From Acuticoccus yangtzensis (GTDB lineage Bacteria > Pseudomonadota > Alphaproteobacteria > Rhizobiales > Amorphaceae): a stretch of 64,000 nt of DNA. The position numbers and the translations under genes are program-made. Position 1 is the first letter of the stretch, and the number at the start of each line of letters is the position of its first letter. The notes under the pieces are model-generated. The model did not search any database and was not told the origin of the DNA. It was given only the letters and a program-made list of their open reading frames with translations. Of this stretch, positions 17,050-26,542 are shown in pieces. The DNA is taken from the NCBI RefSeq assembly GCF_001927245.1, contig NZ_MJUX01000004.1, positions 186,001-250,000 on the forward strand, written 5' to 3'.

Positions 17050-19620
17050 ATGCGAACCGATACCGGGCAGACGGTCTATCTCAAAGACTATCAGCCGACG
17101 CCCTACCGCGCGCCGCACGTGTCGCTCATGTTCGCGCTGCACCCGACACGCACCGTCGTGCGCGCCACCACGGTGTTCGAGCCGGTGACGGGCGGCCCCC
17201 TGAAGCTCGTGGGCGACGGGCTCAACCTCGTCGGCGTGGAGATCGACGGCAAGAAGGCCCCGGCCAGCGCCTACGAGGCGACACCTGATTCGTTCGTGCT
17301 GAAGACGATCCCGAAGGGCGCCTTCTCGCTCACTCTCGTCACGGTGGTCTCGCCGGACGACAACACCGAGCTGATGGGCCTCTACCGCTCCAACGGCGTC
17401 TACTGCACCCAGTGCGAGGCGGAAGGCTACCGGCGCATCACCTACGCCTACGATCGGCCGGACGTCCTGTCGGTCTACGACGTCTACATCGTCGCCGATG
17501 CGGAAGGCGACACGCTGCTTTTGTCCAACGGCAACCTCGTGAAGCGCGAGGTGTCGGGCGGGCGCATGACGGCGCAGTGGCACGACCCCTTCCCCAAGCC
17601 GACCTACCTGTTCGCGCTCGTTGCCGGTGATCTCGGCGCGGTGTCGGACACGTTCACCACCAAGTCCGGCCGTAAGGTGGCGTTGAACATCTACGTCGAG
17701 AAGGGCAAGGAGCCGCGCGCGACCTATGCGATGGACGCGCTGAAGCGCTCCATGACGTGGGACGAGGTGCGCTTCGGCCGCGAATACGACCTCGACATCT
17801 TCAACATCGTCGCCGTCAGCGATTTCAACATGGGGGCGATGGAGAACAAGGGCCTCAACGTCTTCAACGACCGTTACGTGCTGGCCGACCCCGCAGTGGC
17901 GACGGACCAGGACTATTCGGGCATCGAGACCGTCATCGCCCACGAATATTTCCACAACTGGACCGGCAACCGCATCACCTGCCGCGACTGGTTCCAGCTC
18001 TGCCTGAAGGAAGGCCTCACCGTCTTCCGCGACCAGGAGTTCACCTCCGACGAACGCTCGCGCGGGGTGAAGCGCATCGCCGACGTGCGCCGCCTGCGCG
18101 CGGCGCAGTTCCCGGAGGACGCCTCGCCGCTGCGTCACTGTGTCCGCCCGTCCAAGTACGACGAGATTTCCAACCTCTACACGGCGACCGTCTACGACAA
18201 GGGCGCCGAGCTGATCCGCATGATCCACACCATGATCGGCGAGGCGGCCTTCCGCGTCGGCATGGACCTCTACTTCTTCAAGTATGACGGCACCGCGGCG
18301 ACGATCGAAGAGTTCATCGACTGCTTCCCCATCGCCGACAAAGCCGCCTTCCTGACCTGGTATCAGGAGCCCGGAACGCCGCGCGTGACGGTGACGGAAG
18401 AGTTCGCGGCCGGCACCTACACGCTGACGATGACGCAGACCCCGGCCGAAGGCGCCGGGCTGAAGCCGATCCCGGTGCGTCTCGCGCTGCTGTCCGGCAC
18501 GGAGTTCGTGGACCCGTCGACCGCCACCATCACCGGCGGCCAGGTCGGCCCCGGCCACATCATCCTGACCGACAAGGTGACGATCAGCGTGCCGAACCAG
18601 GCGACGGCGCCGGTCGCCTCGGTGATGCGCGGCTTCTCGGCCCCGGTGATCATCGAGCGCACGCCGGACACCGCGCGCGACCTCTTCCTGATCGCCCACG
18701 ACGACGACCCCTTCAACATCTGGGATGCCGCCCAGCGGATCGCACTCGCCGCCATGCGGGCGCGCTACGAGGGGACCGAGGCGGACGAGGCAGGGCTCGC
18801 CGAGGCGCTCTCCGCGCTCGCCACCAACCCGGACCAGGAACCGGCCTTCCGCGCCCTCACCCTCATCCTGCCGACGCGCCAGGCGCTGATCGAGGCGATC
18901 GGCAGCGACGTCGACCCGGTCCGCATCGAAGCGGCCCACCAGGGTCTCTCGGCGGCGATCGGCAGCCACATGAAGGACGTGCTGGAACGGCTGTTCGAAT
19001 CGCCGCTTCCGGCGCCGGACGACGTGTCGGCGGAGGCGGCCGGCCACAGGGCGCTGCGCAACGCGGCGCTGACGCTGTTGACCGCCGCCGGAGATAGCGG
19101 CCGCGCCGTCGACCAGGCCGCCAACGGCACGACGATGACGGACCGCCTCGCCGCGCTGGGTGCCCTCGCCTTCGCCAATGCCCCGGAGGCGGACGAGGCG
19201 CTGAAGTCCTTCGCCGCCGCCTATGACGGCGAACCTCTGGTGCTGGACAAATACTTCGCCCTTGAGGCGATGCGGCCGGACGACGGCGCCGAAGCGCGGG
19301 TGCGCGGGCTGATGAGCCACCCCAAGTTCAGCCTGAAGACGCCCAACCGCGTGCGCAGCCTGATCGGCGCCTTCGCGCAAAATGTCGGCGCCTTCCACAA
19401 GGCGGACGGGTCGGGCTATCGGCTGGTGGCGGAGGTCGCGACCGCGCTCGACAAGTCGAATCCCCAGGTGGCGGCGCGCCTCTTGACGTCCTTTTCCGAT
19501 GTCCGCCGGTTTGATTCGCAGCAACGTGAACAAGCCGCAGACGTGCTCGGCGGAGTGCTTCAATCGGCCACGTCTTCGGATGTCGTCGACATTGCGCGGC
19601 GGCTGACCGCCAAACAATAA
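17050..19620 (+). CDS. pepN: Aminopeptidase N (M1 family)
   Basis: A broad-specificity cytoplasmic zinc aminopeptidase, 856 aa, close to E. coli PepN (about 870). The exopeptidase motif GAMEN is at residues 262-266. The zinc site HEYFH is at 298-302, with Glu321 exactly 18 residues after (HExxH-x18-E). The helical C-terminal domain fills the last third. GAGGAT lies 5 bases before the ATG. A hairpin follows at 19664-19693 before the next gene. The antisense strand carries a very long open frame that I judge to be a GC artefact. Confidence 0.96.
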   Translation: MRTDTGQTVYLKDYQPTPYRAPHVSLMFALHPTRTVVRATTVFEPVTGGPLKLVGDGLNLVGVEIDGKKAPASAYEATPDSFVLKTIPKGAFSLTLVTVVSPDDNTELMGLYRSNGVYCTQCEAEGYRRITYAYDRPDVLSVYDVYIVADAEGDTLLLSNGNLVKREVSGGRMTAQWHDPFPKPTYLFALVAGDLGAVSDTFTTKSGRKVALNIYVEKGKEPRATYAMDALKRSMTWDEVRFGREYDLDIFNIVAVSDFNMGAMENKGLNVFNDRYVLADPAVATDQDYSGIETVIAHEYFHNWTGNRITCRDWFQLCLKEGLTVFRDQEFTSDERSRGVKRIADVRRLRAAQFPEDASPLRHCVRPSKYDEISNLYTATVYDKGAELIRMIHTMIGEAAFRVGMDLYFFKYDGTAATIEEFIDCFPIADKAAFLTWYQEPGTPRVTVTEEFAAGTYTLTMTQTPAEGAGLKPIPVRLALLSGTEFVDPSTATITGGQVGPGHIILTDKVTISVPNQATAPVASVMRGFSAPVIIERTPDTARDLFLIAHDDDPFNIWDAAQRIALAAMRARYEGTEADEAGLAEALSALATNPDQEPAFRALTLILPTRQALIEAIGSDVDPVRIEAAHQGLSAAIGSHMKDVLERLFESPLPAPDDVSAEAAGHRALRNAALTLLTAAGDSGRAVDQAANGTTMTDRLAALGALAFANAPEADEALKSFAAAYDGEPLVLDKYFALEAMRPDDGAEARVRGLMSHPKFSLKTPNRVRSLIGAFAQNVGAFHKADGSGYRLVAEVATALDKSNPQVAARLLTSFSDVRRFDSQQREQAADVLGGVLQSATSSDVVDIARRLTAKQ

Positions 19621-19663
19621 GCCGGGACAGGCAGGAACGAAGCCTTAACTCGACTTGGAGATG

Positions 19664-19693
19664 CTCGGGCGGGCGCTTACACTCCCGCCCGAG
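19664..19693 (+). terminator. Hairpin between pepN and the PleC-like kinase
   Basis: CTCGGGCGGG (19664-19673) and CCCGCCCGAG (19684-19693) form a perfect 10-bp stem with a 10-base loop and no T tract. It could terminate pepN or lie in the leader of the kinase gene at 19716. Confidence 0.45.
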
Positions 19694-19715
19694 TCGGGCA
19701 ACCAGTCGGGGCAGA

Positions 19716-22658
19716 ATGGCAACGCGGCCGCAATCAGCCGAAAGCGGGCAACGATCTTCGGTATCGCCCGCCGCCACGCCGGCGGCGGCCGATGCCGCGC
19801 GCCCTGGCGCCGAAGCGGCTCCCCGTCCGGCCCCAGCCGCTCGCCCGGCCCCCGCCGCGCGGCCGCGCCCCGCCTCCACCGCCGGCAGCGCGCCGCCGCG
19901 GACCGCCAAGACCGCCGTGCCGCGCCCCGGCGCCACGCCGTCCGCACCGGCGAAACCCTCACAAAGTGCCGCGTCTGGTCCATCGCGCACGCCATCCTCA
20001 CGTTCCGCCACCGCTGCGCCCGTGAGTCCCCCCAAGGCCGCGACCAGGAAATCGGGCACCGCCAAATCGAGCGCTGCCAAATCAAGTGCCGGTAAGCCAC
20101 GCGCTGGCTCCAGGCCGCATGAAGTCCTCGTGCGGATGGGCGAGGACGCCATGGCCGACCACGACGCGGCGGACCGTGATGGGGCCGCCCGCAACCTGTC
20201 CGACCGTGATATGTCCGACGATGGCTTGTCCGAGGGCGTGATGGACGGCACCGAGCGCGACGATGATCACGACGACTTCGACGGGCCGCAGGACGAGCGC
20301 CCGTCCGCAGCCGCGCCACGCTCTGCCGCTGAGCGGGCCGAACCGGCGCACGCGGACGGCGCCCGCGCCGACGGTGGGCGGGCCGCACCGCGCCGCCGCA
20401 GCGATGCCAGCCGCGCCCGCCGGTCCGAGATGAACGGCCACGTCCAGCTTCTCGCCGCCCCCGGCTACGGCCAGCTTCTGGCGCGTGAGCCGCTGCTGCG
20501 CCGCGCCATTCCGCTTCTCACCATCATCTTCGTCCTCGTCATCGCCGCCTACCGCATCGCCATCACGCTGGACCACAAGGCGCGTGACGAGGCGCAGGCA
20601 CAGGGTGAGATCACCCTCGTCGCCTCCGCGCTGGCGTCGGAAATGGGCCGCCGCGCCGAGACGTCGGACCAACCCTTGTCGGACATCTTCGCCCTCAGCC
20701 TGCCGGACGGCGCGACCCAGGACGGCCGCCTCGTCGCGCTTCTGGAAGGCGGGCGGATCACCGCCACCTCCCCCTTCCGCACCGACCTCATCGGCGAGCC
20801 GGCGGCCTTCCTGCTGGGCGAAAACCAGCCGATGACCACATTCGGCCGGCGCGCCGGGGTGATGGAGGTGAACTCGGCGCTCGGCACCCAGTTCGCCACA
20901 GTCCACCACATCAGCGATCAGACGGCGTCCGTCGCCGTCACCCAATCGAAACAGCGCGTGCTCACCGCCTGGCGGGACGAGATGAGCACCAACGCCGTCC
21001 TCTTCATGACCACGGCGGGAGTGATCATCGTCGTCGTCTACGCCTTCTATGCCCAGTCGGCGCGGGCGCAGACGGCCGACCACATCTACGGCGCGACGTC
21101 CGAGCGGATCGACACCGCCCTGTCGCGCGGCCGCTGCGGCCTGTTCGACTGGGACGTCGCGCGCGGGCGCATGTTCTGGACCCCTTCCATGTTCGAGGTT
21201 TTGGGCATGGAACCGCGGGACGAGCTGATCGGCTTCCGCGAAGTCGCCGCGCTGGTCCACCCGGCGGACGGCGGCCTTTACGAGATCGCCGAGCGGCAAC
21301 TCAACTCCAACATGAAGGTGCTCGACCGCACGCTGCGCATGCGCCACGCGGACGGCCGCTGGATCTGGATGCGGTTCCGCGCTGAGCTGGTGCACGACGA
21401 CGAGCTGGGGCGCCCCCACCTCATCGGCGTCGCGCTGGACACCACCGAGCAGAAGCGCCTGCAGGAGCTCAGCGCCACCGCCGACATGCGCCTTCGCGAC
21501 GCGATCGAGACCGTGTCCGAAGCCTTCGTCCTGTGGGACGCGCAGAACCGCCTCGTCATGTGCAACACCAAGTATCAGGAGATGCACAACCTGCCGGACG
21601 AGGCCGTGGCGCCCGGCACGCCCTACACGGTCGTCATCAACGCCGCGCGTCAGCCGGTGGTGTCCAGCCACATGATTTCGCGCTCCGACGGGCCGGACAC
21701 CGAGCGGTCCTACGAGGCCGAACTCGCCGGCGGGCGCTGGCTGCAGATCAACGAGCGCCGCACCAAGGACGGCGGCTTCGTCTCGGTCGGCACCGACATC
21801 ACCACGCTGAAGACCCATGAGGAACGCCTCATGGAATCGGAGAAGCGGCTGAAGGCCAACGTCGTCGAGCTGAAGTCCGCCCGCCGCACCGCCGAGAATC
21901 AGACGCGCCAGCTCGCCGAACTCGCCGAAAAGTATGCCGAGGAGAAGAACCGCGCCGAGGACGCCAACAAGGCGAAGTCGGAATTCCTCGCCAACATGTC
22001 GCACGAGCTCAGAACGCCGCTGAACGCCATCATCGGCTTCTCGGAGATCATGAAGAGCGAGATGTTCGGCTCACTCGGCGCGCCGAAATACGTGGAGTAT
22101 ACGCAGGACATCCACCACTCGGGCAGCTACCTGCTGGGCGTCATCAACGACATCCTGGACATGAGCCGCATCGAGGCGGGTCAGGTGGATCTCTCCATGG
22201 AGCTGGTCGACCTGCCGGAGCTGTTCAACGAGGCGACGCGCATCATGACGCCGATCGCTGCGGAGAAGTCGATCAACCTCGTCACCGAGATCGCCGAGGA
22301 CATGCGCATCGAGGTCGACCGCCGGGCGATGAAGCAGATCCTTCTCAACCTGATGTCCAACGCGGTGAAGTTCACCCCGAACGACGGCCGCGTCACCACC
22401 CGCGCCAAGCTGGAGAAGGACGCCGTCGTGGTCGCGGTGGAGGACAACGGCATCGGCATCCCGGCGCGCGAGCTGGCGCGCCTCGGCCAACCCTTCGTGC
22501 AGGTGGAGACCCAGCTCACCAAGACCTATCAGGGCTCGGGCCTCGGCCTTGCCATCGCCCGCTCGCTGACCGAGCTGCACCGCGGCAAGATGGTGATCGA
22601 ATCCGAAGTCGGCGAAGGCACCACGGTGACCGTCCGCCTGCCGCGCAAGGTGGCCTGA
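19716..22658 (+). CDS. PAS-domain sensor histidine kinase, PleC-like
   Basis: A 980-aa inner-membrane histidine kinase. Residues 1-250 are Ala/Pro-rich and acidic, probably disordered and cytoplasmic. Membrane segments lie at about 264-286 and 425-446, flanking a 140-residue periplasmic sensor. Two PAS-like regions follow (about 465-590 and 600-710), then a coiled coil and HisKA with NMSHELRTPLNAIIGF (His near 762). HATPase motifs end with DNGIGI and GSGLGLAIA. The kinase core strongly resembles PleC/DivJ family proteins, which control DivK phosphorylation and cell polarity in alphaproteobacteria; the assignment to PleC itself is inferred from similarity and from the nearby glnE. The ATG at 19716 has only a weak ribosome site, so the long N-terminus is uncertain. 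Confidence 0.82.
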   Translation: MATRPQSAESGQRSSVSPAATPAAADAARPGAEAAPRPAPAARPAPAARPRPASTAGSAPPRTAKTAVPRPGATPSAPAKPSQSAASGPSRTPSSRSATAAPVSPPKAATRKSGTAKSSAAKSSAGKPRAGSRPHEVLVRMGEDAMADHDAADRDGAARNLSDRDMSDDGLSEGVMDGTERDDDHDDFDGPQDERPSAAAPRSAAERAEPAHADGARADGGRAAPRRRSDASRARRSEMNGHVQLLAAPGYGQLLAREPLLRRAIPLLTIIFVLVIAAYRIAITLDHKARDEAQAQGEITLVASALASEMGRRAETSDQPLSDIFALSLPDGATQDGRLVALLEGGRITATSPFRTDLIGEPAAFLLGENQPMTTFGRRAGVMEVNSALGTQFATVHHISDQTASVAVTQSKQRVLTAWRDEMSTNAVLFMTTAGVIIVVVYAFYAQSARAQTADHIYGATSERIDTALSRGRCGLFDWDVARGRMFWTPSMFEVLGMEPRDELIGFREVAALVHPADGGLYEIAERQLNSNMKVLDRTLRMRHADGRWIWMRFRAELVHDDELGRPHLIGVALDTTEQKRLQELSATADMRLRDAIETVSEAFVLWDAQNRLVMCNTKYQEMHNLPDEAVAPGTPYTVVINAARQPVVSSHMISRSDGPDTERSYEAELAGGRWLQINERRTKDGGFVSVGTDITTLKTHEERLMESEKRLKANVVELKSARRTAENQTRQLAELAEKYAEEKNRAEDANKAKSEFLANMSHELRTPLNAIIGFSEIMKSEMFGSLGAPKYVEYTQDIHHSGSYLLGVINDILDMSRIEAGQVDLSMELVDLPELFNEATRIMTPIAAEKSINLVTEIAEDMRIEVDRRAMKQILLNLMSNAVKFTPNDGRVTTRAKLEKDAVVVAVEDNGIGIPARELARLGQPFVQVETQLTKTYQGSGLGLAIARSLTELHRGKMVIESEVGEGTTVTVRLPRKVA

Positions 22659-22675
22659 CGGCGCAACGGGCCTGA

Positions 22676-22696
22676 GGCGGGGCCGGTCGCCCCGCC
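22676..22696. terminator. Hairpin between convergent kinase and aldolase genes
   Basis: GGCGGGG (22676-22682) and CCCCGCC (22690-22696) form a 7-bp stem with a 7-base loop between the two convergent stop codons. There is no T tract. Confidence 0.4.
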
Positions 22697-22726
22697 GCTC
22701 TCACCACCGGGCGGCGGCGCCCGGCG

Positions 22727-23491
22727 CTACCCCTTCCAGTGGGAGACGAGGCCGAGTGCGCCCTGCCGCAACACGTGCTGGTCGATGCCGACGGCGATGA
22801 AGTTCGCCCCCGCGTCGGCCACCTCCTGCGCATAGCCGGTGTCGGGGCTGAGGAAGCCGGCCGGCTTGCCGGCGGCACGGATCCGCCGCACCGCGTCCTT
22901 CACCACGGCGCGCACCTCCGGGTGGCCCGGCTCACCGAGATAGCCCAGCGACGCGGCAAGGTCCGCCGGGCCGACGAAGACGGCGTCCACACCCGGCGTC
23001 GCGCAGATGTCGTCCAGATCGTCCAGCGCGGACTGGGTCTCGATCTGCACGATGAGGCAGATCTCGTCCCGCGCGCGGGCAAAATAGTTCGGGATGGTGC
23101 CGTAGCGGGCGCCGCGCGAGAGGCCGGCCATGCCGCGGATGCCCTGCGGCGCATACGCGACCGCCTCGGCTGCCTGGCGCGCCTCGTCGGCGTTCTGCAC
23201 GAAGGGCACCAGCAGAGTCTGCACGCCGCCGTCCATCAGCTTCTTCATCTCGGCCGGGTCGAGCGATCCGGGGCGCACCACCATCGACACCGGATAGGCC
23301 GCCGCGGCGTGAAGCAGCGGCACGACGCTGCGGTGATTGATGGGCGAATGCTCGGTGTCGATCATCAGCCAGTCGAAACCCGCCCCGGCCAGAAGTTCGA
23401 TGCCGCCGGGATCGGCCATCTGGCACCAGAAGCCGATCTGCCGCTCGCCCTTCGCGAGCGCGGCCTTGAAGCGGTTGACGGGAAGGTCCAT
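22727..23491 (-). CDS. HpcH/HpaI family aldolase
   Basis: A 254-aa class II (metal-dependent) pyruvate aldolase of the 4-hydroxy-2-oxoheptanedioate / 2-dehydro-3-deoxyglucarate type, which cleaves 4-hydroxy-2-oxo acids into pyruvate and an aldehyde. Visible motifs are FDWLMIDTEHSP (catalytic His), MVVRPG, GVQTLLVPFVQNADEA, GIRGMAGLSRGARY, IVQIETQSAL (metal-binding Glu) and VDAVFVGPADLAASLG (Asp). GAGGAT precedes the ATG. It stands alone between the kinase and glnE with no catabolic partner nearby, so the exact substrate cannot be named. Confidence 0.87.
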   Translation of the reverse strand: MDLPVNRFKAALAKGERQIGFWCQMADPGGIELLAGAGFDWLMIDTEHSPINHRSVVPLLHAAAAYPVSMVVRPGSLDPAEMKKLMDGGVQTLLVPFVQNADEARQAAEAVAYAPQGIRGMAGLSRGARYGTIPNYFARARDEICLIVQIETQSALDDLDDICATPGVDAVFVGPADLAASLGYLGEPGHPEVRAVVKDAVRRIRAAGKPAGFLSPDTGYAQEVADAGANFIAVGIDQHVLRQGALGLVSHWKG

Positions 23492-23710
23492 CGGCGATCC
23501 TCGCGCGTTTCTTTGATGCGTTTATTGTCAGCCAGGTGACGCCACCTGCGCCGCCCACCATGATGGCCGCCCGGCCGCCAGCGCAAGCTTTTCCCGCCGC
23601 CTCGCCCCGGCCGCCCTGCCCCAAGCTTCCTCGGGCCGGGCCGGCGTCATCGTCGAAGCCTGCCCCAAACGGAGCGCGTCACCGCTAAAGCGCGCCGCCG
23701 GCGGGACGGG

Positions 23711-26542
23711 TCAGGCTGGAAGCGGCGTCTTCTCGTCGTGGACGGCGGGGAGCGGGGCCACGAGACGCTCGAACAGGGCGCGGACCGCCGCCTGCCGCTC
23801 GGCCAGGTCGGCGATGAGGAACGAAATATCCGGCGCCTCCCCCGCGCGGATGAGGATGCGCTGCAGCGCCAGAGGTGCGTCCTCCAGCTTCAGCGCCGTC
23901 TCCGACGCGATCGCGAGGACCTGCGAGAGGCGCTGGTAGAGCGCGCTCGCCGCCAGAAGCACCTCCGCATCGTCACCGGCTATCACGCCCGCCTCGCGCG
24001 CCCGCACCAGCGCGGCGGCAGTGGACGTGTCGCCACCGACGTCGCAGACGCCGTGGCGAAGCTGGAGATATTGGGCGAGGAAGTCGATGTCGACCTGCCC
24101 GCCGGTCATGTGCTTCAGCCCGTCCGTATGCGCCTCGGCCATGCGCGCACGCATCGCGGCGACGTCTTCGGCCAGCGTCTCGCGCGCCGCGTCGGCGGCC
24201 AGCGCGGCGCGAATGGTCGAAAGCGCCGCCTCGCCCAATGCGTCGTCCCCGGCGACCACGCGCGCGCGCGTCAGCGCCATGTGCTCCCACACCCACGAGC
24301 TTTCGGCGTGGTAGGTGTCGAAGGAGCGGATGTGCGTCGCGATCGGCCCGGCGCGGCCGGCGGGTCGCAGCCGCAAATCCACCTCGTAGAGCATGCCCTT
24401 GGCGGTCGGCGCCGAGAGGGCCGCGATCAGACGCTGGGCCAGGCGGGTATAATAATGGCCGGGGGACAGGCTGCGGCGTCCGTCCGACCCGCCCGCATCC
24501 TCGGCGCAGCCGTAGAGGAAGACGAGGTCGAGGTCGCTGGTGGCTGTCATCTCGGCGCTGCCGAACTTGCCAAGCGCGACAAGCGCCACCGCACCGCCCT
24601 TCAGCCGCCCGTGCGCTTCGGCAAAGGCGTCCGCGGCGACGGCGAGGGCATGGCGGGTCACCACCTGGGCCAAAAGGCTCAGCGCATGGGACGCATCCGG
24701 GCCGATCAGCGACCCGGTGAGGATGCGCACGTCGATCAAGAGCGCCTGCTCCTGGCCGAAGGTGCGCATCGCATCGAGCTTGGCCTCGTAGTCGTCCTCG
24801 GCGGAGAGCGCGGCGGCAAGCCCCTGCTCCAGCTCCTCGGCATTGGGCAGGCGGCCGAAGAAGGTGGGGTCGATCAACACGTCCAGCAGGTGCGAGCGGC
24901 GGGCGAGCTCACCCGCCAGACGCGGCGCGGAGGCAACGATGAGCACCAGCACCGGGATCAGCTCGCGGTGCGCGTCGAGCCTTGCCAGAAACTCCACCCC
25001 GCGCGGCAGACGCGCCAGGAAATCGTCGAACGCCTCGATGGTGTGGGCGGGATCGACGGTGTCCGCCAGCGCCGCCTTCAGCGCGGGGGCGAGCGTCGTG
25101 AGGAGCTTCTGCGCCTGCTCGCTGCGCAGCGCGCCGTAGCGATCGGACGTCCAATCCCCCATCTTCGCGGCGAACGCCTCGGCCACCCGGTCCGGCACCT
25201 GGGGCGAGTTCACCATCCCCTTCAGCAGCGGATTGGTCTGGCCGATGGTGCCGGACAGCTCGCCGAAACGCCGGTGGACGGTGGCGAAGACGGCCGCCAG
25301 CTCGCCCTTCAGGTCGTCGCTGCGCATCATCCGGGCGATGGCGGGTAGGCGGTCCTCCGGCGGCAGCTCGTGGGTCTGCTCGTCGGCCACCATCTGCACC
25401 CGGTGCTCCACCCGGCGCAGCACCTCGTAGGCCTCGGTCAGCTCCTGCGCGGCCTCTGCGGAGAGCCAGCCGGAACGGGCGAGTGCGGCCAGCATCGCCA
25501 CCGTGGAGCGGCCGCGCAGCCGCCTGTCGCGCGCGCCGGCGATCCGCTGCAGGCTCTGCACCACGAACTCGATCTCGCGGATGCCGCCGCGGCCGAGCTT
25601 CACGTTGTGGCCCGGCACAGTCAACGTGCCCGCCCCGCGCACGGCGGCGATCTGCTCGCGCATCGCCATCGTGTCGTCGATGATGGTGAAGTCGTAGGCC
25701 GCGCGCCAGGTGGACGGGGCGACGGCAGAGAGGTAGGCGGTGCCGGCGCGCCGGTCGCCCGCCACCTGCCGCGCCTTGATCATCGCCTGCCGCTCCCACG
25801 AGCGGGCGCGCGTCTGGAAATAGGCGATCGCGGCCCAGGTGGAGACGGCGACGGGCGTCGCGCCGGGGTCCGGCCGCAGCCTGAGGTCGACGCGGAAGAC
25901 GTACCCGTCCGCCGTGCGCTCCTGCAGCAGCTTGGCCATGCCCTGGATGAGGCGAACGGCGCGCTTCTGGTCGATCCCCGCAGGCTCAGCCCGATCCGGG
26001 TCGACCAGCGCGACGAGGTCCACGTCGCTGGAATAGTTGAGCTCACATCCGCCGAGCTTGCCGAGGCCGAGGACGATGAGCCCGCTCGTCTCCTGGTCCG
26101 GCTTCACCCCGTGGCGCCCGGCCTCCAAAAGGACGCTCGCCAGCGCCGTGTCGATGGCGCGGTCGGCCGTCTGGCTGAGCGCGGCGGTGACGGTGGCGAC
26201 GTCCGCCCCCGCCAGAAGGTCCGCGAGAGCGACGGCGAGCGATATGCGCCGCTTGGCCGCCCTCAGCGCCGCGCCGACCGCCGCGAGATCGGCCGACGGA
26301 GGCACCAGCATGGCGTCCACCGTGGAGGCCAGAGGCGCGTCCAGCACGGCCAGAAGGTCGGCTGGGTGAGACAGCATGAGGTGCTTCAGGTAAGGCGAGA
26401 CCGAGGCGACGGTGGAGAGCGCGGCCTTGACGTCCTCCGGAAGCGCGGCGACGGGGGTGGCGCGGATCGTTTCGTCGAACTGCGCGTCGCCGGGGCCGGG
26501 AAGCGGCGTGAGCTGACCGCCGAGCGCCGCGTCAGCGCGCAT
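23711..26542 (-). CDS. glnE: Bifunctional glutamine synthetase adenylyltransferase/deadenylase
   Basis: GlnE attaches AMP to glutamine synthetase and removes it, under PII control, tuning nitrogen assimilation. The 943-aa protein has two nucleotidyltransferase domains: the N-terminal deadenylase with GLGKLGGCELNYSSDVDLVAL and the C-terminal adenylylase with ALGKFGSAEMTATSDLDLVFLY. Each is followed by an RLRP-type segment (VDLRLRPDPGA and VDLRLRPAGRAG). The start at 26542 (MRADAALGGQL) overlaps the histidine kinase stop by 11 bases, which implies translational coupling. The in-frame ATG at 26593 would overlap more and adds a Cys/Arg-rich leader. Confidence 0.94.
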   Translation of the reverse strand: MRADAALGGQLTPLPGPGDAQFDETIRATPVAALPEDVKAALSTVASVSPYLKHLMLSHPADLLAVLDAPLASTVDAMLVPPSADLAAVGAALRAAKRRISLAVALADLLAGADVATVTAALSQTADRAIDTALASVLLEAGRHGVKPDQETSGLIVLGLGKLGGCELNYSSDVDLVALVDPDRAEPAGIDQKRAVRLIQGMAKLLQERTADGYVFRVDLRLRPDPGATPVAVSTWAAIAYFQTRARSWERQAMIKARQVAGDRRAGTAYLSAVAPSTWRAAYDFTIIDDTMAMREQIAAVRGAGTLTVPGHNVKLGRGGIREIEFVVQSLQRIAGARDRRLRGRSTVAMLAALARSGWLSAEAAQELTEAYEVLRRVEHRVQMVADEQTHELPPEDRLPAIARMMRSDDLKGELAAVFATVHRRFGELSGTIGQTNPLLKGMVNSPQVPDRVAEAFAAKMGDWTSDRYGALRSEQAQKLLTTLAPALKAALADTVDPAHTIEAFDDFLARLPRGVEFLARLDAHRELIPVLVLIVASAPRLAGELARRSHLLDVLIDPTFFGRLPNAEELEQGLAAALSAEDDYEAKLDAMRTFGQEQALLIDVRILTGSLIGPDASHALSLLAQVVTRHALAVAADAFAEAHGRLKGGAVALVALGKFGSAEMTATSDLDLVFLYGCAEDAGGSDGRRSLSPGHYYTRLAQRLIAALSAPTAKGMLYEVDLRLRPAGRAGPIATHIRSFDTYHAESSWVWEHMALTRARVVAGDDALGEAALSTIRAALAADAARETLAEDVAAMRARMAEAHTDGLKHMTGGQVDIDFLAQYLQLRHGVCDVGGDTSTAAALVRAREAGVIAGDDAEVLLAASALYQRLSQVLAIASETALKLEDAPLALQRILIRAGEAPDISFLIADLAERQAAVRALFERLVAPLPAVHDEKTPLPA

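Noticed and set aside
16960-19617. 885-codon open frame antisense to pepN
   Set aside because: It mirrors pepN almost exactly, is His/Arg/Val-rich as expected of a GC-rich complement, and has no recognisable domain or ribosome site. PepN itself is beyond doubt.
20082-22004. 640-codon antisense frame under the PleC-like kinase
   Set aside because: A shadow of the kinase with the composition of an antisense GC-rich frame and no motif.
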